DNA of 64,000 nt. It comes from Planctomycetota bacterium. GTDB taxonomy: Bacteria > Planctomycetota > Uabimicrobiia > Uabimicrobiales > Uabimicrobiaceae. The stretch is taken from NCBI GenBank assembly GCA_029260735.1, contig JAJDCR010000081.1, positions 169,701 to 233,700 of the forward strand. Direction: 5' to 3'. A program made the translations under genes and the position numbers. This document shows positions 52,055 to 60,582 of this stretch, one piece after another. Under the pieces are notes generated by a model, which did no database searches, was not told the origin of the DNA, and saw only the letters and a list, made by a program, of their open reading frames with translations. Position 1 is the first letter of the stretch. Every line of letters begins with the position of its first letter.

Positions 52055-52087
52055 GTATCACCCACTCAGAGAAAGAGTGGGTAATAC
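52055..52087 (-). terminator. Hairpin after rimK
   Basis: GTATCACCCACTC pairs with GAGTGGGTAATAC (one bulge) around AGAGAAA, 19 bases beyond the stop at 52106. It lacks a T-tract, so it is only a likely terminator. Confidence 0.5.
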
Positions 52088-52105
52088 ATTAAAGAATTTT
52101 TAAAT

Positions 52106-53317
52106 TTATACAGTCTTCTCCTGTATTTTCTCAATATCTTTCTTCAAAAGTTTTTTAACTTTAGGTGCTCTTCGTTTTCTTGTTTTTTCAGGTATAAGAT
52201 CTTTCATTGATTCAATTTTTCCAAAGCAAAGAATTCTATCTTCTGCTTCGAGCACTTTATCAGCTTTTGGATTAGGAAAAACTTTTCCATCCCGATGTAA
52301 AGAAAGTGCATTGATATCTTTTTCCTTAAGTCCAGAACTGGTAATTGTTTTTCCAACGTATTCAGATTCTTTAGGTATTAAAATTTCCGCAACGCCATAC
52401 CCTCTACTTACTGATAGCTTTTCTCTTAAATCTATTTCGGGATAGTCAACCTTCGCAGCAATATAATCTATAAATGCTCCCGCTATATCTAGTTTAGTAC
52501 AGCCTTCTATTCCTTCTAGTCCAGGAGAAGAATTAATTTCCATAATCTGAGGGCCATCTTTTCCTTCGAGCATATCAACGCCAGCAATTCCAAGACCCAT
52601 TATTTTTGCAGACTTAATTGCAGCCTCTTTATAATCGTCACTAAGCTGAACTTTCTCCGCCTTTCCACCTCTATGGACATTGCTTCTAAATTCTTGTCCT
52701 TGGGCAACTCTTCTCATCGCTGCGATCACCTCATCTCCTACAACGATCGCTCTGATATCTTTTCCTTTGCTTTCAGCAACAAATTTTTGAATTAAGATAT
52801 TCTGCTTTTGACTCTGAAGAAGTTCAATGATCGATGTAGCTGATTCAAAAGTCTCTGCCAGAAGAACCCCTATACCTTGAGTACCTTCCAAAAGTTTAAT
52901 GACGATTGGAACTCCACCAACACGCTCTATACCAGGTACGACATCTAATTTGTCTTTAACAAAAGTTGTTGCTGGAATTCCAATCTTGTGTTTACTTAAA
53001 ATTTGAAAACTTCTAAGTTTATCCCTTGAGTTCAAAATACCATCTGCCGAATTTGGACTATAAATACCCATTTGTTGAAATTGTCTAACAACTGCAGTTC
53101 CAAAATAAGTAATTGAAGCTCCCACTCTTGGTAAAACGGCGTCATAATGACTCAGTCTTTTTTGACGAAAGAAAAGCTCAGGAGACTCTTCTTCCAAATC
53201 CAGTGCAAATTTCAAGGTATTGAGTACCTTTACATTGTGCCCTCTTAATTTTGCCGCCTCAACAAGTCTTTGAGTGCTATAGTTTCTAGGTTCTTTTGAT
53301 AGTATGGCTAACTTCAT
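52106..53317 (-). CDS. rimK: RimK-type ATP-grasp glutamate ligase fused to a TrkA-C (RCK_C) domain
   Basis: 403 residues. Residues 1-290 are RimK: MKLAILSKEPRNYSTQRLVE, RVGASITYFGTAVVRQF, then ATP-grasp segments IVIKLLEGTQGIGVLLAE, VGDEVIAAMRRVA and QIMEINSSPGLEGIE, nearly identical in wording to E. coli RimK, which adds Glu to ribosomal protein S6. Residues about 305-375 (VAEILIPKESEYVGKTI ... DRILCFGKI) look like the TrkA-C domain of K+ channel regulators. A Lys/Arg-rich tail closes the chain. The extra domain may sense a small ligand. It is a monocistronic gene with a clear ATG; the typical RimK is about 300 residues. Confidence 0.88.
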   Translation of the reverse strand: MKLAILSKEPRNYSTQRLVEAAKLRGHNVKVLNTLKFALDLEEESPELFFRQKRLSHYDAVLPRVGASITYFGTAVVRQFQQMGIYSPNSADGILNSRDKLRSFQILSKHKIGIPATTFVKDKLDVVPGIERVGGVPIVIKLLEGTQGIGVLLAETFESATSIIELLQSQKQNILIQKFVAESKGKDIRAIVVGDEVIAAMRRVAQGQEFRSNVHRGGKAEKVQLSDDYKEAAIKSAKIMGLGIAGVDMLEGKDGPQIMEINSSPGLEGIEGCTKLDIAGAFIDYIAAKVDYPEIDLREKLSVSRGYGVAEILIPKESEYVGKTITSSGLKEKDINALSLHRDGKVFPNPKADKVLEAEDRILCFGKIESMKDLIPEKTRKRRAPKVKKLLKKDIEKIQEKTV

Positions 53318-53493
53318 CTTGATTTCCTTTTTTTGTTAGGAAAGAACACTGATATGCACTCTTTGCACGAAACCAGAAAACATTTGAGCTATTTACTTTG
53401 TTTTGCTCTGTTCTTTCTTTTGCTTAATATTCAGAGGGAAAAAAGTATATGTTATGGAGTGAATTCTCCTAACATATATTTTCTCTATTACAC

Positions 53494-53571
53494 AAATTCA
53501 AATACGTGTTTTTTCCCCTTATTTTTTCTATCCTATTTTTGGTTCTTCTGTGTGAGAAACCTGTGATAGAG
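53494..53571 (+). repeat. Dispersed repeat E, copy 2
   Basis: It shares AAAT.CAAAT, CTTATTTTTTCTA and TGTGTGAGAAACCTGT with 25091-25173 in the same order. The surrounding gap 53318-53648 holds nothing else; a 77-codon frame at 53333-53566 overlaps this repeat and is not convincing. Confidence 0.5.
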
Positions 53572-53648
53572 ATAGTTAATTTAACATTTTTGCACATTTT
53601 TTGCAATATCTACTTTACAGAGAAATCTAAAGCAAATTAGCAATAAAG

Positions 53649-54263
53649 CTATAGAAATTTTTGCAACTCATCCAGCGTTCTCCACCAGCATCTTTTCTTT
53701 TCATAAAGATCCCAGTCGGTTAAATCGGATTCAATTTCTAAATCAACTTCCAAATCAACTTCCCATATCAAGCCATTGTGAAAGTTTTTCCAATAAAGTC
53801 CATCATGAGATTCGCAAGATCTAAGCTTCATATCATCTAGCTCAAAAGAATAGAGCTTAGATTCCAGTGAAATTTTTGCAAATTCCAAACCTGTATCTCT
53901 TTCAAAACAAAATATTTCCAGATAGTCGCTATCATCTTCATTAGAGCCACTAGAATCTTCGCAAAACTTTTCCCAAAGGGGAGTGCGCTCTATCTCCCAC
54001 AAATCCCCCCCTTGCTTCGTTAATAGATAATATTTTAATTCACTATCAGAAAGAGAAGCTAAATATCCTTTAGAGATTAGTTTTCTCATCATTTCTTCCA
54101 GGCAATTATCTGATATTTCGTGGGTGTATGAGGTGTTAAGATTAAGTGAATAAACTTCTTGTCTCATGAGTTCAAAGGGAGCTTGCCCTCCCATAGCCAA
54201 AAAATCAAATATCAATAGCTCGTCATTGCTCAGTTCCGTTTTGTAAGTTCTTTTTGGTCGCAT
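53649..54263 (-). CDS. Unknown acidic protein
   Basis: 204 residues from the ATG at 54263 (MRPKRTYKTELSND), which has a weak GGA site. The frame stays open to 54407, but that extra part lies inside a dispersed repeat, so it is left out. The N-terminal half resembles a winged-helix or coiled pattern (ELLIFDFLAMGGQAPFELMR, LEEMMRKLISKGYLASL), and the C-terminal half is strongly acidic, with repeated EVDLEVDLEIESD. No signal peptide, membrane helix or known domain. It stands alone between repeats, possibly a recent accessory gene. Confidence 0.5.
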   Translation of the reverse strand: MRPKRTYKTELSNDELLIFDFLAMGGQAPFELMRQEVYSLNLNTSYTHEISDNCLEEMMRKLISKGYLASLSDSELKYYLLTKQGGDLWEIERTPLWEKFCEDSSGSNEDDSDYLEIFCFERDTGLEFAKISLESKLYSFELDDMKLRSCESHDGLYWKNFHNGLIWEVDLEVDLEIESDLTDWDLYEKKRCWWRTLDELQKFL

Positions 54264-54284
54264 TTCTAAATTTTCCAAAATAAT

Positions 54285-54400
54285 ACTAGCCTTTCTTAGC
54301 CTAGAGTATTTCTTTATTGGGCGTACAAATATTATTTTTTTGCTTCTGGGTGACCCAAAGCACCAACATTTTTCATTTTTTATACGTGTGTCTATCGGGG
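54285..54400 (-). repeat. Dispersed palindromic repeat B, partial inverted copy 4
   Basis: Its reverse complement contains GGGTCAC, TAATATTTGTACGCCC and AAATACTCTAGGCTAAGAAAG, the distal half of repeat B seen at 11020-11095 and 51835-51905. Confidence 0.6.
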
Positions 54401-54602
54401 TTTCCAACGTATTCGATAACCTAACGTAATGATGTATAACGATGACACAAACCCTTAAATTTTAAAATGCCAAATTTTCCGTTTTAAAATCTTGTGTATA
54501 AAAGTAAGGGTTTCAGCCCCATAGCTGTCAACTAAGCCGTAAGTTGTTATAAAAAATAAGAGAGAATCTTATCTGAAACGGCCCTAAATACCGTGCGAGG
54601 AT

Positions 54603-54696
54603 GGAGGGCTTTGGCTCCTGCCCAGCAGGGGATGTGCTTGGCTCTTGATATTGTAATCTAGGCACATCCCCTGCTCGGCAGGAGCCAAAGCCCTCC
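54603..54696 (+). repeat. Dispersed palindromic repeat C, copy 2
   Basis: Left arm GGAGGGCTTTGGCTCCTGCC through GGGGATGTGC (54603-54637) pairs with 54662-54696 with one mismatch. A degenerate ATCTGAAACGG element stands to the left (about 54570). The gap 54408-54881 contains this element and a GGGTTTCAGCCCC palindrome near 54515; nothing coding was found. Confidence 0.8.
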
Positions 54697-54881
54697 AGGG
54701 AACATTGTGCTTAAACAGTTTTCGGATAAGCCTCATTCTATATAGACTTACGGCTTAGGTTGACACATATGGGGTTTCAGCCCTTAGTCGCTACACGACC
54801 ATAAACCAAAAACATTCGGTGCAACAGACAAGAAAAGAAAACCCACCAAAAAAGCACCATCAGCGAAATCTGTGGTCACAA

Positions 54882-57851
54882 TCAGCGAGAATCTGTGGTC
54901 CATTTAGCGATAATCCCCTCGCGTACTTCAAGAGGAGTTTGCGGGGTGATGCGGCCAAAGTGCTCTCCGCTTAGCTTCTCTAAAAGCCAGAGTGATCCGT
55001 CTTTTAGATACCAGTCTTCTTTTTTGAGTACTCTTATAAGAAGAGGGATCGCTTGGTTTTGTTCTTCTGTTTCTAGAAGAACATCCAGGAGGGGGGCGAC
55101 GTCGTAACCTTTTTTGCGAACGCTGTGGAAGAACCACTCCAGCACAGAGAGTTCTTGGTGTTTTTTCCACCACTGAAGGTAGGTTTTGTGGAGTTGGGTG
55201 GAGTTATTTTCTTGGAAGCGAGTGAAGGTAATTCTTTCTAAGGCTTGTTGGCTGAGAAGACGTAAGTTGGGGTACTCTTGTTTTTGGGGTAGGAGTCCTT
55301 CTATTAGATTAGGTACAGCTTCTTTTTCCCAAAATGGGGCTAGGTGGATAGCAACCATTGTTCGGATGAGTTTGTCTTCACTTTGTAGGAGGAGCTTGAG
55401 TTTTTTCGATGGCTTCTTTGTGTTGCCTTCGCTCAGGGCCTCCAAGGCTAGGCAGCGCAAGGGAGAAGATAGTTTTTCTTGGTAAAATATATTCCATAGA
55501 GCTGCTTGGACTTCGGGGGTATTTTGTTTAGCTAAACTTCTTGCTGCTGCTTTGCGTACTTCTTTGGAAGTGTCGTTCAGGAGAACTTGAAGGAGGGCAT
55601 CAGAAAAGATCTTATCTGAGGAAACTCCTAAAGCAACGCAAGCGCTTTGCCGTATTTCTGATTTTGGCTCTGCTAAGTACTGTTGAATTGTACTAAAAGC
55701 TTCGACTCCCTCTATTTGTATAAGAGAAGAGAGAAGAAGTGTTATCATTTTAGCGTTCTGATGATTTTGCACTAAGAGAGTTCGTAAAGAATCAACGGTC
55801 GCTTTGATGCGTAGTTTACCGCAAGCTTTAATGGCCGACTCTTTAACCTCATCACTCGAATCTTCGAGGACACTTTGGATGTAGAGATTACTAGAGGAAG
55901 TCGGGGAGTATTCAGATAAAACCTCTATTGCAATACTTCTTAAGTGAAGATTGGTGTGACGCAAATACTTAATGAGAGTTTCTTGGGGAACTTGCCTTAA
56001 GAGAAACCCAATAAGTTCCCGAGCTCGCAAGGTGTATTTTTGTCCTAAAAAATCTAAAAGTGAAGTAAGAGCATATTCTTTTTTGCTGTAGGCAATCCCT
56101 CGTACCCAGTATTCTGTGATCTCGTTAATGTCTAGTTCGGTTTTAATATGTAATATTGCTAATTGAACACTTCCATCTGAAAGAAAGTCATTTTTCTGCA
56201 TTAAGAGAAAAAACTGCCGAGCAACATCTTTTCTTTTCTCCGGCTTCAACCAGCTATATGAACTGACTAACATTTTTTTTAATCGTTGGTCTCTCTTTTC
56301 AGGATCTTTGTTTTTATCAAACCATGCTCTGTTTTGAGCATACCAATCATCCCAATCGGGGAAATAGTAGCTATCCCAATAAAGCTGCCAAACATTCTCC
56401 TCGGTGGTAGCCTCTATTTTGTCTATCACTTGGCGAAGAAGTCCTCCTTCTCGCCCATAAACAACGACTGTTTTCTCTTCGCTCTTGATTTTGACCTCTA
56501 TGGTGAAGCGAGGAAGTCCTTTTTCTTCTAGCCCATAAACTTTTTCTAGCTCAAAAAAACTAATCTGGGGTAGAAGATTGAGAACTTCGATCATTTTTCC
56601 TTGGGATAGAAAAAAGATTTGTCCAGAGCCATTTGTTTTTTTAGGAGTTGCCAAAAAAGTTATCTGTTTTTTTTCTTTCCCTTGCTCGTAAATATAGGTA
56701 ATTTTGGATTGAGCTACTTGTTCAGGAGACACGCCTCGAAGTAATCGAACCGCATGAAAGCTTTTTTTGTTCTTCTCCCACCATTGCCACCAGTTTTTTT
56801 GAGAGTAGCCATAGTCCTTCCCTGTCAACTGGGTCAATTTTTTGTATGCAAACTCACGTAAAACCAGATATTGTTTATAGTAGACTCCTCCCATTACTGT
56901 ATGCAAAAGAATCGGGACAAGATGGGTATTCATAATCTCTATAATCTCGGGAGAATCATTACTAAAACCAATGTTTACCAGAGCTGTGGCGGCAGATCCC
57001 CGAATAAAGTAATCATTGTGCCGCAGCGAAAGGAGAATGCTACTGATCCACTCTTCGTTGAAAAGCGAAAGATGAAAGTAGTCTTCTTGCTGAACCAAAG
57101 CCAACAAAGCATAGCTTTGCATTTCTTTATCTGTGTTTTTGGAAAAAGCAAGTAATTGTTGGCGAACTAAGTCGCTATCCAGGGTTCCTAGTTTTTCAAC
57201 AATTTTAGAGTTAACCTGGGCCGAATTATCACCTAGCTGGCTAAACAAAACGCTAATAGATTCTTTTGTTTGTAGGCGAAAAATTAACTCGATGGCATAC
57301 TCTCGACTTGCAGAATATTTGCTTTTGAGAGCTTTTTTGAGAAGAGGTAAATGCTTTTCTTTCGTAATCAAAAGAAGATTTTCAAAAGCAGGATTTCGGT
57401 AAACAATTCGAGAAGACTGCATGTGCTTTAACAATAGAGAGTAGGCTTTATTTTCATCTATTTCTGCTAAGGCAGCAAAAATAGTGCTAAGCTGATTCTC
57501 CATGGCAGGATCAGAAATAATCTTGAGGATTTCAGAAAAGCCTTCTTTTGCTTTTAGCTTTCCTAGGCAATAAACAGAAGCTTGTCTCATTCGAGAAGAT
57601 TCTTTGGAATCAAGCTTTCGCAAAAAGACGGGAACAGTTAACAAGGGACGCTTCATTAAGAGATTAGCGGCTTGCTTTGCTTTTGGTAAAGGCCAATCCT
57701 CTAAGTGAGAAAAAAGTTCATCCATTTGCTTCTGGGTTTTTTTACTTATTACGAAAGATTGTCCCATGCTAAAGGAAAGCAAACAAAAAAAAAGGATAGC
57801 TGTGGTAATATTTAGACGACTCCCACAAAACAAAGTGTTTTTAACCATCAT
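54882..57851 (-). CDS. Large secreted HEAT-repeat protein
   Basis: 989 residues. The signal peptide covers about 1-31 (INITTAILFFCLLSFSMG). HEAT-type helix pairs fill about 35-360 (SRMRQASVYCLGKLK, HNDYFIRGSAATALVNIG). A non-HEAT central section (about 375-510) includes Trp-rich stretches and an IEVKIKSEEKTVVVYG strand pair. A second solenoid runs from about 520 to 860 (SSDEVKESAIKACGKLR, SKEVRKAAARSLAKQNTPEV), and the end again has Trp-rich helices. No enzyme motif; probably an exported scaffold. The ATG is 10 bases after the stop of a 46-codon gene, whose product and this protein are likely coupled; both may be downstream of the Ubl/E2 gene. Confidence 0.8.
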   Translation of the reverse strand: MMVKNTLFCGSRLNITTAILFFCLLSFSMGQSFVISKKTQKQMDELFSHLEDWPLPKAKQAANLLMKRPLLTVPVFLRKLDSKESSRMRQASVYCLGKLKAKEGFSEILKIISDPAMENQLSTIFAALAEIDENKAYSLLLKHMQSSRIVYRNPAFENLLLITKEKHLPLLKKALKSKYSASREYAIELIFRLQTKESISVLFSQLGDNSAQVNSKIVEKLGTLDSDLVRQQLLAFSKNTDKEMQSYALLALVQQEDYFHLSLFNEEWISSILLSLRHNDYFIRGSAATALVNIGFSNDSPEIIEIMNTHLVPILLHTVMGGVYYKQYLVLREFAYKKLTQLTGKDYGYSQKNWWQWWEKNKKSFHAVRLLRGVSPEQVAQSKITYIYEQGKEKKQITFLATPKKTNGSGQIFFLSQGKMIEVLNLLPQISFFELEKVYGLEEKGLPRFTIEVKIKSEEKTVVVYGREGGLLRQVIDKIEATTEENVWQLYWDSYYFPDWDDWYAQNRAWFDKNKDPEKRDQRLKKMLVSSYSWLKPEKRKDVARQFFLLMQKNDFLSDGSVQLAILHIKTELDINEITEYWVRGIAYSKKEYALTSLLDFLGQKYTLRARELIGFLLRQVPQETLIKYLRHTNLHLRSIAIEVLSEYSPTSSSNLYIQSVLEDSSDEVKESAIKACGKLRIKATVDSLRTLLVQNHQNAKMITLLLSSLIQIEGVEAFSTIQQYLAEPKSEIRQSACVALGVSSDKIFSDALLQVLLNDTSKEVRKAAARSLAKQNTPEVQAALWNIFYQEKLSSPLRCLALEALSEGNTKKPSKKLKLLLQSEDKLIRTMVAIHLAPFWEKEAVPNLIEGLLPQKQEYPNLRLLSQQALERITFTRFQENNSTQLHKTYLQWWKKHQELSVLEWFFHSVRKKGYDVAPLLDVLLETEEQNQAIPLLIRVLKKEDWYLKDGSLWLLEKLSGEHFGRITPQTPLEVREGIIAKWTTDSR

Positions 57852-57860
57852 AGAATGATC

Positions 57861-58001
57861 CTATTCCCACCGATCCCATTTTTCTATGCACAGGAACCAT
57901 GGATGAAAATTAGGAGGAGGCATTTCTTCGATTTTATAATCGTGCTCCTCCAAGATTTGAATTTTACGTCGTGTAGGTTTTTCGGAAGAATTTTCTGGCA
58001 T
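57861..58001 (-). CDS. 46-residue protein upstream of the HEAT gene
   Basis: The frame encodes 46 residues: a polar start (MPENSSEKPTRRKIQILEEH), then EEMPPPNFHPWFLCIEKW and an aromatic/charged end. It has an ATG with AGGA six bases upstream, and its stop is 10 bases before the HEAT gene's start, so it is very likely a real, translationally linked gene. It contains one Cys and no membrane helix. Family unknown. Confidence 0.6.
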   Translation of the reverse strand: MPENSSEKPTRRKIQILEEHDYKIEEMPPPNFHPWFLCIEKWDRWE

Positions 58002-58023
58002 AATTAATCCTATCTTCGTCCTC

Positions 58024-58057
58024 TAAAAAACACTTCTACTTCATTGACAGAAGTGTT
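58024..58057 (-). terminator. Minus-strand terminator-like hairpin after the E2-like frame
   Basis: AACACTTCT pairs with AGAAGTGTT over 9 bp, followed on the minus strand by TTTTTTA, about 20 bases after the E2 stop at 58077. It may attenuate readthrough into the 46-residue/HEAT genes. Confidence 0.6.
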
Positions 58058-58076
58058 AAGACGCGTGGCACTGGCC

Positions 58077-58607
58077 TTAATCCATAAACTGAACTTTTTT
58101 TCTTACCTCTTGCTGATTTTGTTTCTTACCCCACTCCTCTTTCAGAAGAGTATATAGTTTTTCTGGGCCGTACTTGATATACCATTTCATCTTGCTGGAA
58201 TCTAAGCCCCAATCAGCATCTTTGTATTGTCCAGGAGGCCTCACAGTTTCTGGCCGCATGAGAACATTGAAAACGATATCTGTGAGAATACGATCCACTT
58301 CTCCATTTACGGTATAGCAGGCTTTACCGCCAACTCCAGCAATCCGGGGATGATAAAGAGGAGTTTTATTTATAATTTTGATTTGAGCTAAATTTTGAGG
58401 ATATTCCCGAGGTAAGGTTATTTGAAAGTGATGATAAAAACTCAGCTCAGGAGAACCTAATGAGTCAACTCCTGCTACTCCGGGCAAATCAATAAGTTCA
58501 TAGTCTAAAGTTTTACATGCTTCATCAGGATATTGATCTGCTAGAGAAACTTTAAACTGCGGGTGCTCCCAACTCTTTTTTTTTTGCTCACTTCTGCCAA
58601 AGACCAA
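58077..58607 (-). CDS. E2 (ubiquitin-conjugating-enzyme)-like domain, probably the frameshifted C-terminal half of one protein
   Basis: The frame encodes 176 residues from a TTG with no ribosome site. No Met follows until deep in the fold, so independent translation is unlikely. The E2 pattern is clear: SFYHHFQITLPREYPQNLAQ is the strand/loop before the active site, PLYHPRIAG the HPN-like segment, GKACYTV the catalytic Cys (codon 58317-58319), and DRILTDIVFNVLM the following helix. In the frame shared with the Ubl ORF, the E2 N-terminal helix would sit in the Ubl reading frame. It overlaps that ORF by 67 bases, including the A10 run at 58576-58585. Confidence 0.7.
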   Translation of the reverse strand: MVFGRSEQKKKSWEHPQFKVSLADQYPDEACKTLDYELIDLPGVAGVDSLGSPELSFYHHFQITLPREYPQNLAQIKIINKTPLYHPRIAGVGGKACYTVNGEVDRILTDIVFNVLMRPETVRPPGQYKDADWGLDSSKMKWYIKYGPEKLYTLLKEEWGKKQNQQEVRKKVQFMD

Positions 58608-59002
58608 GCTTCTTTTTTGTATATATCCACTAGCATTGAATGATAAAACTCATCCACTAGATTTTCAATTCGTAAATTAAAGATCTTCGAAGGCAAAGCT
58701 CCTACTACCGGTTGCGTTCCTAACTTGAATCTTTCGCTATTTTGAATTTCGGGAGTAATTTCTTGTAAAGGAATAGAGGGACCTAAAATAGCATTGCCTT
58801 CCGCTTTTCTCAAAAGAACCAGTTGGTAATCACTTCCCACCTGCTTACTAGCCCATTTGCCAATGTCAATTCCTTCATCTTGGCATCTCTCGGCAATCAC
58901 ATCCAGTATCTCACCAGCCGTAGCGTCGGAATCCACACCCAAACGAAACTCTTTCCCTCTCGGCTCTACATCAATTAAAATTTCACGCCAAGGCTCACTC
59001 AT
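58541..59002 (-). CDS. Ubiquitin-like (beta-grasp) domain protein, N-terminal half of a likely Ubl-E2 protein
   Basis: The zero-frame ORF encodes 153 residues. Residues about 5-78 show a beta-grasp pattern: REILIDVEPRGKEFRLGVDS, then ATAGEILDVIAERC (helix), and YQLVLLRKAEGNAILGPSIP at the end, like YukD/ubiquitin-type domains. Residues 80-130 are a linker with a helix (NLRIENLVDEFYHSM). The zero frame ends 13 codons after A10. It lacks a C-terminal Gly-Gly, so it is not itself a free conjugated modifier. A shift by -1 at the A10 run would give one product through to 58077. Confidence 0.7.
   Translation of the reverse strand: MSEPWREILIDVEPRGKEFRLGVDSDATAGEILDVIAERCQDEGIDIGKWASKQVGSDYQLVLLRKAEGNAILGPSIPLQEITPEIQNSERFKLGTQPVVGALPSKIFNLRIENLVDEFYHSMLVDIYKKEAWSLAEVSKKKRVGSTRSLKFL
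58576..58585 (-). other. A10 run, possible -1 slippery or transcriptional-slippage site
   Basis: The minus strand reads AGC AAA AAA AAA AGA in the Ubl frame; slipping back one base gives AAG AGT TGG, the E2 frame. The E2 frame has no Met or RBS of its own. Runs of nine or more A are known sites of polymerase slippage and of programmed -1 shifts. A sequencing error in the run would look the same. Confidence 0.6.
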
Positions 59003-59178
59003 TTACAATTCCTTTCCTTGAAAAAGATTATGGTTATTGGGACTCGCCCAGTCTCGATTATAACGATTGAAAAAAGAAAATTCAAGCTTCCCTCTTTTGG
59101 ATTTTCTTTCCTTGCTGCATTTAGACCCTAAATTAAGGATAAGAATTTTGAGAATGTAATCTTTTTAGGATTAGGTAC

Positions 59179-59206
59179 TTGGAAGGGGTGCTTTTTTTGT
59201 TATAAT
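59179..59206 (+). promoter_or_regulatory. Sigma-70-type promoter of the PurD-like gene
   Basis: TTGGAA at 59179-59184, 16-base spacer, TATAAT at 59201-59206; 48 bases upstream of the start. Confidence 0.55.
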
Positions 59207-59253
59207 TCGGCAATAGAAGAAAGCAAGTCCATGTCACCAGAAGGAGTTTAAGT

Positions 59254-60543
59254 ATGACCCAGTCAGAAGGGTTAAAAATTCTCATTGTCGGTAGTAGTAT
59301 TTTAGAGCACGCTCTTGCCAAAAAGCTCCAAAAAAGTCCCCGAGTAAAAAAAATATTTGTTGCACCAGGTAACGCTGGTATATCAGAGGTAGCCGAGTGC
59401 CTTGATATTCAGGAAAGTGCTTATCCCCAATTAATTAAATTCGCAAAACAAGAAAAAATAGACCTTACTTTTGTCGGTCCTTATAGATTAATTGCTGACG
59501 GAATCGCAGATCATTTTCATAACGAGGGAATGAAAGTATTTTGTCCTCGAGCTAAGGACGCTGAAATTGGATCAAGTCGTGTTGTAGCAAAAGAGCTCAT
59601 GCGCCACTACTCCATTCCTACTCCTGCTTTTCATATTTTTGATTATCTTGATGGAGCCTTGACCTATTGCGAACACGCTCGTTTTCCTCTTATTATAAAA
59701 ATTGATGGAACAGCTTTAGGAGGAACTGCGGTCTGTAATTCGATGGAAGATGTTCACGAACATCTCGACAAGGCAATGAAGGAAAAAATCTTTGGCGAAT
59801 CAGGCGAGAGAGTAATTATTGAGAACTTTGTTACCGGACAAGCCGTATCATCAACTTTACTAATAGATCGCAATACATTGATCCCCTTTCCTAGTTGCCA
59901 AATTATTCGAGAATTAATCGACAATAAAAGAGTTCCCGTTCGCTTAGGGGCCTTTACTCCCACTTCCTGTTTAAATCAAAGAGTTTTACATCAGATAGAG
60001 CGACAAATTTTAGTCCCTTTAGTCCATGCCATTAGTAGCCAAGCTAAAGACTACAAACACTTCTTAACCGTTGATATTGTTGTTACCGACAAAGGGCCCA
60101 TGGTGCTAGATTTTAAAATCCAATGGAACGACCTAATGGCTCAAATCCTTCTTAGTCGTTTTGAAGGGGATTTTCTGGAGATGATTCTTGCAGTCGTCGA
60201 AGGAAAAACGGAAAATTTAGATTTCGCTTGGTCTAAAGAACTTATTTCGGGGATTGTTTTAATAAAAGACCCTGGCAAAATCGGAGGGATTGAAATTCCC
60301 GACCCTAAAACCTTGGATATTCCCGATAATGTAGAATTGTTTTTCGGAAAGTCAAAAAGACTAGCCGGAAAGATTATGTCTACAGGTGATCGTATTTTGG
60401 GAATTACAGCAACAGGTAAAGATATGGAAGAAAATCAGAAAAGCATAGAGATGGTTCTTGCACAACTCAATCTTGAAGACGTTTTTTATAAAAACTTACC
60501 TACCTCAGAAGAGGCCCGAACAGGTAAAGTAAAGGCAAGGTAA
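59254..60543 (+). CDS. Divergent PurD-like ATP-grasp protein
   Basis: 429 residues, the length of phosphoribosylamine-glycine ligase (GARS). The N-terminal ILIVGSSILEHALAKKL and VAPGNAGIS, then TFVGPYRLIADGIADHF follow the PurD order, as does FCPRAKDAEIGSSR...AKELMRHYSIPTPAF. The ATP-grasp core is altered: the family's KADGLAAGKGV is IKIDGTALGG, and the metal/substrate end RFGDPE is replaced by KIQWNDLMAQ. A canonical PurD joins glycine to phosphoribosylamine; here that activity is doubtful, and a different carboxylate-amine ligase is likelier. It stands alone with its own promoter. Confidence 0.75.
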   Translation: MTQSEGLKILIVGSSILEHALAKKLQKSPRVKKIFVAPGNAGISEVAECLDIQESAYPQLIKFAKQEKIDLTFVGPYRLIADGIADHFHNEGMKVFCPRAKDAEIGSSRVVAKELMRHYSIPTPAFHIFDYLDGALTYCEHARFPLIIKIDGTALGGTAVCNSMEDVHEHLDKAMKEKIFGESGERVIIENFVTGQAVSSTLLIDRNTLIPFPSCQIIRELIDNKRVPVRLGAFTPTSCLNQRVLHQIERQILVPLVHAISSQAKDYKHFLTVDIVVTDKGPMVLDFKIQWNDLMAQILLSRFEGDFLEMILAVVEGKTENLDFAWSKELISGIVLIKDPGKIGGIEIPDPKTLDIPDNVELFFGKSKRLAGKIMSTGDRILGITATGKDMEENQKSIEMVLAQLNLEDVFYKNLPTSEEARTGKVKAR

Positions 60544-60582
60544 GTAGTGTAAAACTTCAAAACTGTTCTCGCCCCCCATTTT

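Noticed and set aside
53333..53566. A 77-codon hydrophobic + frame upstream of rimK
   Set aside because: It overlaps repeat E, has poor composition and no start context beyond a chance ATG.
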